From Acidobacteriota bacterium (GTDB lineage: Bacteria; Acidobacteriota; Terriglobia; Bryobacterales; Bryobacteraceae): 47,392 bases of DNA. The notes under the pieces were generated by a model that saw only the letters and a program-made list of their open reading frames with translations, was not told the origin of the DNA and did not search any database. The DNA lies in contig VFZU01000036.1 in NCBI GenBank assembly GCA_016870995.1, forward strand, positions 1-47,392, in the 5' to 3' direction. The position numbers and the translations under genes were made by a program. Positions 14,107 to 22,286 of this stretch are shown piece after piece; the stretch's first letter is position 1; each line of letters starts with the position of its first letter.

Positions 14107-16491
14107 ATGATCTGGGACAACCTGCGGTATGCGCTTCGTTCGCTAAAGAATAATCCAGGGTTTGCGCTGGCGGCGATTCTGGCGCTTGGGATTGGCATTG
14201 GGCTGAATGCGGCGATGTTCAGCGTGGTGGACGGCATTCTGTTGAAGCCGCTGCCGTTTGCGGAGCCGGAGCGGTTGTTGCAGGTGCGAGAGCGAATTCT
14301 GAAGCGGACGACGGACCCGATTCCACTTGCCGCAGGGAACTTTTATGACTACCGCGCGAACTCGAAGACGACCAGTCTCATTGGATATCGCGGCAGCCCG
14401 TTTTCGTTGATCCTGCCGAATTCGGACCCGGAGCGTTATGTCGGGATTCAGGTGTCGGAGAACTTCTTTCCGTTTCTTGGGATTCGCATTGTGCGTGGGA
14501 GAGACTTTACGGCGGAAGACTACCGGCCGGGGCAGGATCACGGCGTCATTTTGAGCCATGGGTTGTGGACGGAGCGCTTTGCGGCGGACCCGGCTGTGAT
14601 TGGCCGGCAGATCAATTTGAATGGGCGGCAACGGGTTGTGATCGGGATTGCCGAGCAGGGGTTTGAGTATCCCGCGAAGAACAAAATCTGGGCGCCGTTG
14701 GTGCTCGAAGGTTTCGATCTGACGCGGAGAGATTTTCACAATCTGATTGGCCTTGCCCGGATGAAGCCGGGCGTGACGATTGAGCAGGCGCGAACGGAAT
14801 ACAGCGCCTTGCTGAGTGGGATGGTGCAGCGGTTCCCTCAAGAGAACGAGGGGGCGCAAGTTGCTCTAACTTCATTGCTTGAGGACTTCACGGGACCGGT
14901 GCGGCCGGCTCTATTGGCGCTGCTTGGTGCTGTGGGGTTTGTGCTCGCGATTGCTTGCGCGAATGTGGCGAATTTGCTTTTAGCGCGGGGTGCTGCTCGG
15001 CAGCAGGAACTCAGTATCCGGTTGAGCTTGGGCGCATCGCGGGGGCATTTGATTGGGCAACTGCTGACGGAGAGCTTTGTACTGGCGTTTGCAGGCGGGG
15101 CGCTGGGGATTGCGCTAGCTTATGCGGCGTTTCTGGCTTTTAAGCAATTTGCGCCGCAGAATTTGCCGAGGGTGGATCAAGTAACGCTCGATGGGCGAGT
15201 GATCTTGTTTACGCTTGCGGCCGTTCTGGTAACGGGGTTGTTGTTTGGATTGTTGCCGGCGATTCGATTGTCGAAGCCCGAGTCGCGCGGGTTCTCGCGG
15301 ACCTCGTCGTTTGGCAAGGGGCTGGTGGTGGTGCAGGTGGCGGCCGCGCTGGTGTTGATGACCGGGGCGGGGTTGTTGATTCGCAGCCTGTACAACCTGA
15401 GTGTCGTGGATCTTGGCTTTGAACCGTCGCATGTGATTACGATGCGGGTGACGCCGCTGCCTTCGAAGTATGCAACGGCTCCTGAGAAGCAGATTCTGTT
15501 TGGGCGTGACATTGTGGAGCGCTTGAAGCGGTTGCCCGGGATCGAGAGCGCTGCCCTGTCGACGGATCTTCCGCTGCAAGGAAACGCGCGCTACATCATG
15601 CGGATTGAAGGCCGTCCGCCGGTGACGGTGGCGACGGCGCCGCTGGCTGATTTCTTTACCGTGACGCCCGGGTTCTTCGAGGCGATGCGGGTTCCGCTAC
15701 GTAGGGGGAACACGCTACCGGATGCGGCGGCACCGCCGCACGTGGTGGTGAATGAGGAATTTGTGAAAGTACACTTTCCGAACGAAGATCCGATTGGCAA
15801 GAGGCTCGAGATTGGGTTCAGTACGCCGCCGAATTGGCGAACGATTGTGGGTGTCGCCGCGAACGTGAAGAACATGGGTGTCGACAAGCCTTCGCGCGTG
15901 CAGGTTTATGGGGCTTACTTTCAAGCGCCTGGGTTGATCCCGGGAATTGCTCCCAGTTTCAGCGTGATTGCGCGCACGAAAGGCGAGCCCAGTGAGATGG
16001 CGCAATCGATTCGTCGCGAAGTGTTGTCGGCGGATAATTCTCAGCCGGTTTGGAATATTCAGACGATGACGGAGACGGTGAATGCGTCGCTGTCAAAAGA
16101 GCGGTTTACGCTTTTCCTGATGGCGGTGTTTGCTGGTGTCGCGTTTCTGCTGGCGTTGATCGGGTTGACGGGAGTGATGATCTACACGGTGTCGCAGCGC
16201 ACGCGTGAGATTGGGATTCGGATGGCGATTGGTGCGCGGCCGGTGGATGTGGTGATGATGATCGAGCGGCGGGGGCTGATGCTGGTTGTCGCGGGGCTGG
16301 TGATCGGGACGGCGGTGTCGCTGGTGCTGGCGGAGTTCATTGCAAGTCTGTTGTTTTCGACCAGTGCCTATGATCCACTGGTTTTTGCGGGGATGTCGGC
16401 AGTGTTCCTGTTGACAGCGTTGATCTCCGGGTGGATTCCCGCGCGGCGGGCGGCGATGATTGATCCGGCCATTACGCTGCGTGCGGATTGA
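14107..16491 (+). CDS. ADOP-type orphan MacB/FtsX permease
   Basis: A 794-residue protein with the duplicated layout of acidobacterial orphan permeases. It has an N-terminal helix (LALGIGIGLNAAMFSVVDG), a MacB-like periplasmic domain (about 50-230) and a first FtsX three-helix domain (about 265-385; VANLLLARGAARQQELSIRL). A second periplasmic domain (about 420-650) and a second FtsX domain (about 675-790; TREIGIRMAIGA) follow. MacB itself couples such a permease to an ABC ATPase; none is encoded nearby, which is characteristic of this group. Function is unknown; efflux or mechanotransmission is guessed from relatives. An 8-bp inverted repeat (14081-14088 and 14111-14118) flanks the start codon. 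Confidence 0.92.
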   Translation: MIWDNLRYALRSLKNNPGFALAAILALGIGIGLNAAMFSVVDGILLKPLPFAEPERLLQVRERILKRTTDPIPLAAGNFYDYRANSKTTSLIGYRGSPFSLILPNSDPERYVGIQVSENFFPFLGIRIVRGRDFTAEDYRPGQDHGVILSHGLWTERFAADPAVIGRQINLNGRQRVVIGIAEQGFEYPAKNKIWAPLVLEGFDLTRRDFHNLIGLARMKPGVTIEQARTEYSALLSGMVQRFPQENEGAQVALTSLLEDFTGPVRPALLALLGAVGFVLAIACANVANLLLARGAARQQELSIRLSLGASRGHLIGQLLTESFVLAFAGGALGIALAYAAFLAFKQFAPQNLPRVDQVTLDGRVILFTLAAVLVTGLLFGLLPAIRLSKPESRGFSRTSSFGKGLVVVQVAAALVLMTGAGLLIRSLYNLSVVDLGFEPSHVITMRVTPLPSKYATAPEKQILFGRDIVERLKRLPGIESAALSTDLPLQGNARYIMRIEGRPPVTVATAPLADFFTVTPGFFEAMRVPLRRGNTLPDAAAPPHVVVNEEFVKVHFPNEDPIGKRLEIGFSTPPNWRTIVGVAANVKNMGVDKPSRVQVYGAYFQAPGLIPGIAPSFSVIARTKGEPSEMAQSIRREVLSADNSQPVWNIQTMTETVNASLSKERFTLFLMAVFAGVAFLLALIGLTGVMIYTVSQRTREIGIRMAIGARPVDVVMMIERRGLMLVVAGLVIGTAVSLVLAEFIASLLFSTSAYDPLVFAGMSAVFLLTALISGWIPARRAAMIDPAITLRAD

Positions 16492-16513
16492 CGTGTAACC
16501 TAAAAGCACTTCC

Positions 16514-19500
16514 ATGAAAATTCTTGCTCTGTTTTTTGCGCTGGCGCTTTTGGTGCCGGCAGCCCCGACGCGTCTCTTGCGCATGCCCACGGTTAGCAAA
16601 AGCCACATTGCGTTTGCCTATGCAAGCAACATCTGGGTGGTTGATAAGACCGGGGGATTGGCGAGGCGGATCACAAGCCACCAGGGACAAAGTTCGCATC
16701 CGCATTTTTCGCCGGATGGGAAGACGATTGCGTTTAGCGCGGAGTATGCCGGGAACACCGATGTGTATGTGGTGCCTGTTGAGGGCGGCGAGCCGAAGCG
16801 GTTGACCTATCATCCCGGAGGGGATTTGGCGCAAGGGTGGACTCCGGATGGAAAGTCCGTGATGTTTATCAGCGCTCGAAATAGCTCTGCGCCGAGCCCG
16901 GCGCCGCGGTTCTGGACGGTACCGGCCGCAGGCGGGATTGAAGAGCCGATCGCGATTCCGCGGGGATTTCAGGGGAAGCTTTCGCCGGGTGGTACGCACA
17001 TCGCATATCGCATGAATGGAAGTTGGGACGATGAGCGCCGTAATTATCGTGGCGGACAAAACCGGCCCATCTGGATTGTGGATTTGAAGACGTACGATCT
17101 GGTGTCGCCGCCGTGGACGGACTCGAAGGAGATCGATCCTGTTTGGGTGAACGAGACGACGGTAGCGTTTCTTTCGGATCGCGATGGGGTGTCGAATGTG
17201 TGGTCGTACGAGACGAAAGCAAAGAAGCTGACTCAGCTGACGAAGTTCACGGATTTTGATGTGAAGACGCTGAATGCGGGGGCGGGGATGTTGGTGTTTG
17301 AGCAGGCGGGGTTTGTACATGAGCTCGACCCGAAGACAGCGAAAGCGAAGATTGTCGAGATTACGGCGACGGGAGATTTTCCGTGGATGATGCCGCGCTG
17401 GGAGGATGTGACGAGCCGCATGACGAACCTGGCGATTTCGCCAACCGGGAAGCGCATTGCGGTCGAGGCGCGGGGGGAGATCTTCACGATCCCGGCTGAC
17501 AAGGGCGATGTGCGGAATCTGACAAATTCGTCGCGCTCGGCAGAGCGATTTCCTGCCTGGTCGCCCGATGGGAAGTTTGTTTCGTATTTCAGCGATCAGT
17601 CGGGCGAGTACAAGCTGATCATTGAGTCGCAGGATGGCATTAGTGCGCCCAGGGAAGTTGCGATTGCGAACCCGACGTTTTTCTATACCCCGACGTGGAG
17701 CCCGGATTCGAAGAAGCTGCTGTACACGGATACGAACCTGAAGGTTTGGGTGATGGACATTGCGACTGGGCAGACCAAGTCGATTGGCAATGATCCCTGG
17801 ATGGTGCCGGCGCGTACGCTGAACCCCACGTGGAGCCCGGATTCGAAGTGGGTGGCTTATTCGAGCCGCTTGAAGTCGCTCTATCACGCGGTATTTGTGG
17901 CGAATGTCGAGACCGGGGTTTCGACGCAGGTGACTGATGGCCTGGCTGATTCTGTTTGGCCGGTTTGGGATGCGAGTGGGAAGTATCTCTGGTTTCTGGC
18001 TTCGACCGATTTTGGATTGCGGTCGCAGTGGTTGGATATGACGTCCTATGATCACGACACGACATTCAGCCTGTATGTGGCGATGCTGAGCAAGAACGAG
18101 GCGAGCCCGCTGCTGCCGGAGAGCGATGAGGATACGGCGGCGCCGCCTGCTCGCACGACAAAGGCTGAGCCGGTGGTTCAGATTGATTTTGATGGACTGG
18201 CGAAGCGTATCCTCGCCGTGCCGGGAATCCCCGCGAATCAATACTCGCAATTGCGGGCCGGGGCGGCTGGTACGGTTTACTTTTTGCAGGCTCTGGGCCG
18301 GGCTGGTAACGGCGGCGGGGCGCCAGGCATGGGCGGGATCCTACATCGGTATCGTTTGAGCGATCGCAAGCTAGTTCCGTTTGTGACGGGTGTCAGTGCC
18401 TATCAGGTGAGCGCGAATGGATTGAAGCTGGTTCACATGAGCGGCGGAGCGTTGCACCTGGTGGATGCGGATAAGGCTGCGCCGACGCCTGGCCAGGGCA
18501 AGCTGAATGTCACGCTGCGGATGCATCTGGATCCGAGGGAGGAGTTCCAGCAGATCTTCAACGAAGGGTGGCGGAACCAGAAGCACTACCTCTACGTGGC
18601 GAACATGCAAGGCTCGGATTGGAACCGTATGAAGGATGCTTACGGGAGCATGCTGCCGCATGTGATGCATCGCGCCGATTTGAATTACCTGCTCGACAAC
18701 ATGGGTGCCGAGATTGCGGTTGGGCACTCGTACGTCAGGGGCGGGGATATTCCGTCGGTGCCGAACTCACGGGCTGGGTTGCTGGGTGCCGATTTCACGA
18801 TCGATCAGGGCTTGTACAAGATCAGTCGGATCTATGACACGGAGAGCTGGAACCCTGAACTGACGGCACCGCTCGCGGTGCCGGGGCTGAACGTTGCTGT
18901 GGGCGATTACATTCTCGCGATCAATGGTGTGGATCTGAAGGCTCCCGATAGCATTTATCGTTTGCTGGATGGAACGGCGGGTCGGCAGACGGTGCTGCTG
19001 ATTAACAGCCGCCCTGTTCGCGAGGGTGCCCGGCAGGTGACTGTGGTGCCAACACCGACAGAGGTGGCGTTGCGGAGTCGGGCCTGGGTGGAAGACAACC
19101 GGCGATTGGTGGATCAACTCTCGGGTGGGAAGCTGGCCTACGTCTATGTGCCGAATACTGGCCAGCCAGGGTATACGAGCTTCAATCGATACTATTTTGC
19201 GCAGCAGGATAAGCTCGGGGCGGTGATTGACGAGCGTTACAACGGTGGTGGTTCGGCGGCGGATTACATCATCGATGTGCTGGGCCGTACCTTTGATGGC
19301 TATTTCAACAATGTCGCGGGAGAACGGTATCCATTCACGAGCCCCTCGGCGGGCATCTGGGGCGCGAAGGTGATGATCATCAATGAAATGGCGGGTTCTG
19401 GCGGCGATTTGATGCCCTGGATGTTTCGTTATCGCAAGATCGGCCCGCTCGTGGGGAAGCGCACCTGGGGAGGGCTGGTGCACACGGCTGACACGCCGGG

Positions 19501-19762
19501 GCTGATCGACGGCGGGACAATGATTGCGCCGCGCGGAGGCTTCTTCACGAAGGAAGGTAAGTGGGCTGTCGAAAATGAAGGCACGGCTCCGGATATCGAT
19601 GTCGAGAATTGGCCGAAGGATGTCATTGCGGGCAAGGATCCGCAGCTCGAGGCAGCGGTGAAGGAAGCGCTTCGGCTGCTGGCGGAGAAGCCTGTGCAGC
19701 GGCTCAGCACCGAACCGGCTCCGCCTACCTGGGGGCAGCGCAAGATTCCGCTCAAGCCTTAA
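16514..19762 (+). CDS. Secreted tricorn-like protease (S41 family)
   Basis: A 1082-residue protein with signal peptide (MKILALFFALALLVPAAP). Two beta-propeller regions are rich in WSPDGK/WSPDSK-type TolB repeats (about 20-320 and 320-660). A core helical region, a PDZ domain (about 790-850) and an S41 peptidase domain follow. Likely catalytic residues by alignment to archaeal tricorn are His738 (AVGHSYV), Ser962 (MAGSGGDLMPW) and Glu1022 (VENEGTAPD). The position equivalent to tricorn Ser745 is Gly737. Archaeal tricorn is a cytosolic oligopeptide-processing protease; this one appears periplasmic, suggesting degradation of peptides during nutrient uptake. It lies 22 bp after the ADOP gene. Confidence 0.92.
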   Translation: MKILALFFALALLVPAAPTRLLRMPTVSKSHIAFAYASNIWVVDKTGGLARRITSHQGQSSHPHFSPDGKTIAFSAEYAGNTDVYVVPVEGGEPKRLTYHPGGDLAQGWTPDGKSVMFISARNSSAPSPAPRFWTVPAAGGIEEPIAIPRGFQGKLSPGGTHIAYRMNGSWDDERRNYRGGQNRPIWIVDLKTYDLVSPPWTDSKEIDPVWVNETTVAFLSDRDGVSNVWSYETKAKKLTQLTKFTDFDVKTLNAGAGMLVFEQAGFVHELDPKTAKAKIVEITATGDFPWMMPRWEDVTSRMTNLAISPTGKRIAVEARGEIFTIPADKGDVRNLTNSSRSAERFPAWSPDGKFVSYFSDQSGEYKLIIESQDGISAPREVAIANPTFFYTPTWSPDSKKLLYTDTNLKVWVMDIATGQTKSIGNDPWMVPARTLNPTWSPDSKWVAYSSRLKSLYHAVFVANVETGVSTQVTDGLADSVWPVWDASGKYLWFLASTDFGLRSQWLDMTSYDHDTTFSLYVAMLSKNEASPLLPESDEDTAAPPARTTKAEPVVQIDFDGLAKRILAVPGIPANQYSQLRAGAAGTVYFLQALGRAGNGGGAPGMGGILHRYRLSDRKLVPFVTGVSAYQVSANGLKLVHMSGGALHLVDADKAAPTPGQGKLNVTLRMHLDPREEFQQIFNEGWRNQKHYLYVANMQGSDWNRMKDAYGSMLPHVMHRADLNYLLDNMGAEIAVGHSYVRGGDIPSVPNSRAGLLGADFTIDQGLYKISRIYDTESWNPELTAPLAVPGLNVAVGDYILAINGVDLKAPDSIYRLLDGTAGRQTVLLINSRPVREGARQVTVVPTPTEVALRSRAWVEDNRRLVDQLSGGKLAYVYVPNTGQPGYTSFNRYYFAQQDKLGAVIDERYNGGGSAADYIIDVLGRTFDGYFNNVAGERYPFTSPSAGIWGAKVMIINEMAGSGGDLMPWMFRYRKIGPLVGKRTWGGLVHTADTPGLIDGGTMIAPRGGFFTKEGKWAVENEGTAPDIDVENWPKDVIAGKDPQLEAAVKEALRLLAEKPVQRLSTEPAPPTWGQRKIPLKP

Positions 19763-19793
19763 TTGGCGATGAGCTGTCACATTTCGCAGACCG

Positions 19794-20345
19794 GTGCCGT
19801 TATCGGTGTATCTGGGCAACTCGGAACCATCCACTCTGGCCGAACAATCGAGTGAAGTGGTCTCCTGTGAAGTTACGCAGGAGGAGCAGTTCTTTCGTCA
19901 AAATTACCTCGTGATTGTGGCCAGTGCGCAGCGCGTGCTGGGCGATGCGGGGGAGGCAGAAGAGATTGCGGTTACCGTTTTCGCCAAGTTTCTGCGCGAA
20001 AAGGTGAAGTGTGACATCCCGATTGGCTGGTTGAAGCGGTCTGCCTTTCTGCTGGCCCTGGACCATCTGCGCGCAAATCAGCGAAGGCGGCGCAGAGAGC
20101 AGATGGCACCCAACATCGGACCTCAATTGGCAACACCGGAAGAGGCGTTGCTGTTGGCCGAACAAAAGGAACAAGTGCGATCTGTTCTTGCTGAAATGGC
20201 TCCGCGAGATGCGGCACTGCTTTAAGCGCGCGCCGAAGGCCACAGCTATCTGGAACTTTCGATGATGCTCGAGTTGAAGGCCAATTCGGTTGGTACCTTG
20301 CTGGCCAGAGCCGAGAAAAGTTTGCAGAGGAGTTCAAGAAGCGCT
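19794..20345 (+). pseudogene. ECF-like sigma factor interrupted by an in-frame TAA
   Basis: From GTG 19794 the frame encodes a sigma-70 family region 2 (FFRQNYLVIVASAQRVLGDAG and the EEIAVTVFAKFL helix, then WLKRSAFLLALDHLRANQRR). The start of region 4 follows (VLAEMAPRDAALL). A TAA at 20223-20225 then stops it. The same frame continues directly with ARAEGHSYLELSMMLELKAN and SVGTLLARAEKSLQ, exactly the missing region 4.2 helix-turn-helix. A single base change of a leucine codon (for example TTA to TAA) would explain this. As it stands the product (143 aa) would lack its -35 recognition helix. It could be a real nonsense mutation, a sequencing error or, less likely, a recoded stop. No stop separates it from the following anti-sigma-like frame. 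Confidence 0.75.
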
Positions 20346-21326
20346 ATGCGAGATGAGGCCACGCAGATGTTCACCATGAAGAAGCTGGAATTGCTGCAAG
20401 AAAAACCCGAATTGCAGGATGACGCCATCACACTGGCCTGGCAGCGGACGCAGGCGGAGGCTTTGTCGTCGAGGCCCAATTCGTCCAAGGTGTCGTGGAC
20501 TTTCGCTGCCGCGGCGGGATTGGGGGTTGTCCTGCTGCTGACGCCTGCCGGACGCGCCACGGCAGAGGCCATGTGGAGATCGCTGACTTTAACTCACGTT
20601 GAGAATGTCTCGTTTGACTTCAGCAAGACCACCGTGAATCTGCTGCTGCCGAATGTCTTTCCGATGAGTGCTGCCTCAAACGTCGAAACCCAAAGAACAG
20701 AGTCTGTAACGGAAGCGTCCAGCCTGGCTGATTTTTCAGTTCGCGGCCTGCGAACACCCCACTTGCCCTATCCTCCATCCATCAAAGTGATCGATGCGCC
20801 AGAGATTCAACGGACGATTGACCTCGCTGCGATTCAGACCGATTTGCGACAGCTGGGGCGAATCCTGCCCAAGTTTCCTACCGGAATCGATGGGGCTCAA
20901 ATTCGCTTGAAGTCCGGGAGCAAGACGGTGCACACCTCTTATGGACAGTGCCCACAGTTAATTGGTCCGTGGAAGGCTTGTGCGTTCCTGTTGCAGTCGC
21001 GCCCCTCAAGGTTGGAACTGCCATCAGGGTTGGCTGTGGACGAGTACATCCGGTTTTCGCTTGAGCTCGCTGGCTTTTCCCCCGAGAAAACGGATGCTTT
21101 GGTGAGGCTGCACCGGGCGCAGCCAACGCTGTTCATCCCTCTGAAGACCAATTCGGAAATAAGGCAGGTGCGAGTGCGCGGCACTACGGGGATGCTGATC
21201 GTTTACGAAAAGACGAATTCGGTGGATCAGGCCTTTGTGCTGGATTGGCAGGAGGATAGATTCTTGTTTCGAATCTTTGGACGCAATTTCCTACATGCGA
21301 TCGAGATGGCAGAGACGTTGCAGTAG
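20346..21326 (+). CDS. Membrane-anchored anti-sigma-like protein
   Basis: About 326 residues from ATG 20346 (GAGGAG lies upstream; ATG 20373 and ATG 20382 are alternatives). A short cytoplasmic helix region (MKKLELLQEKPELQDDAITL) precedes one transmembrane segment (VSWTFAAAAGLGVVLLLTP). The external part ends in a DUF4367-like pattern (VRVRGTTGMLIVYEKTN and a FVLDWQEDRFLFRIFG strand). Position directly after a sigma factor, one membrane span and an extracytoplasmic sensor-like domain suggest an anti-sigma factor, but no classical zinc anti-sigma motif is present. It is in the same reading frame as the sigma gene with only the TAA at 20223 between them, so a sigma/anti-sigma fusion is possible. 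Confidence 0.6.
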   Translation: MRDEATQMFTMKKLELLQEKPELQDDAITLAWQRTQAEALSSRPNSSKVSWTFAAAAGLGVVLLLTPAGRATAEAMWRSLTLTHVENVSFDFSKTTVNLLLPNVFPMSAASNVETQRTESVTEASSLADFSVRGLRTPHLPYPPSIKVIDAPEIQRTIDLAAIQTDLRQLGRILPKFPTGIDGAQIRLKSGSKTVHTSYGQCPQLIGPWKACAFLLQSRPSRLELPSGLAVDEYIRFSLELAGFSPEKTDALVRLHRAQPTLFIPLKTNSEIRQVRVRGTTGMLIVYEKTNSVDQAFVLDWQEDRFLFRIFGRNFLHAIEMAETLQ

Positions 21327-21346
21327 CAACGTCTCTGCTGTGTTTT
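21309..21346 (+). terminator. Perfect 13-bp hairpin terminator overlapping the anti-sigma-like stop
   Basis: GCAGAGACGTTGC (21309-21321) and its exact complement (21326-21338) enclose a four-base loop, followed by CTGTGTTTT. The TAG stop of the preceding gene (21324-21326) is inside the loop and stem. It ends the long plus-strand run and faces the convergent minus-strand operon. Confidence 0.8.
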
Positions 21347-21375
21347 ACCAATTCGATTGAAGCCTGAGCGAGAAG

Positions 21376-22286
21376 CTAATCTGCAGAATTCATCTTGAGG
21401 ATCGTGCCGAGCCACTTGTAAACGAAGACGTGGCTTAATAGCGCAATTGCCGCGAATGCAGCGACGCCGATCCACTGTGTCTTCAGATTTTTTCCCGCAA
21501 CCACCTCTGCCGAGCCAGGTCTTAGCCCATTCGAAACGTTCAACCCTTTACGCTTCAGATCTATTCTGGCGGGGCTCGCGTGATAGATGCCCACCACCGT
21601 CACTTCTGAGCCAGGAACAATGATCGATTCCGTAAGTGTCCACTGATATTTAGCAAGGCCACCATTGCCGACGCGGTCTTCAGCCGCTGGATTCAAAAAG
21701 TCTTCGGCTCCGCCTTCCAGAGGGACCGGAGCGTCGAGCGCATTGAGTGCCTCAATGACATTGGCGCCCGGCGCCTTCCACTGCTTTTGTTTGAGACGTT
21801 CGTCCATCTTGGCAATGGCATTGCGGGCATCCAGGGTTTCTTGGTTTAAGTGTTCGAGGTTTGAGAATCCTTCGAGCCGAATTGGACCCTAGGGGTGAGT
21901 AATTCGCAAGGGGCCATGGCGAGTCCGCGAATGATCGCCGGTATCTGATGGTGCTCTCCAGAGGCGAGGCCTGTCTGACGCCAGACATATTCATACATCA
22001 ACACTTGCCGTCCGCTCGCGGGAGAGATGACCAGGGGGCCTAATGGTCGCAACCGCCCACTCAGGCTGGTTTGTGCGTTGTTTATCAGCTTTTCAGATGA
22101 CCCGCCCCTGAGGTATATGGCTATCAGCTCATCGATTGAGCCAGCAAACAGGGCGAGAACGATCGCCGGAGGCACTGCCAATCATTTCGCAAAAGGAAGC
22201 GCCAGCCTTTCGAGCTGGCGCACCTCAAAGTAGTAACAGCCAGCCAGCACGGCCAGCATGACGAGACAACCGCGGAGATAACTCAT
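21376..22286 (-). pseudogene. Broken gene for a membrane protein (one stop, one frameshift)
   Basis: From ATG 22286 (overlapping the upstream BNR gene stop as ATGA) the frame encodes a hydrophobic N-terminus (MSYLRGCLVMLAVLAGCYYF...ALPFAK). A TGA stops it at 22184-22182. The same frame then resumes with a second hydrophobic segment (LAVPPAIVLALFAG) and continues to a TAA near 21846. The rest, with LEGFSNLEHLNQETLDARNA and a C-terminal helix (WIGVAAFAAIALLSHVFVY), is in another frame down to 21376. TGA probably replaces TGG (Trp). The whole resembles bacterial GIDE-domain-like membrane proteins (an RLRPLGPLVISPASGRQVLMYEY segment followed by a C-terminal span), but this is tentative. Two lesions argue for decay, though assembly error is possible. 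Confidence 0.65.

Noticed and set aside
16472-18250. 592-codon open frame on the minus strand opposite the tricorn-like gene
   Set aside because: Arg/His/Pro-rich product with no recognisable motif; it is the mirror of a strongly supported protease gene and a usual effect of high GC.
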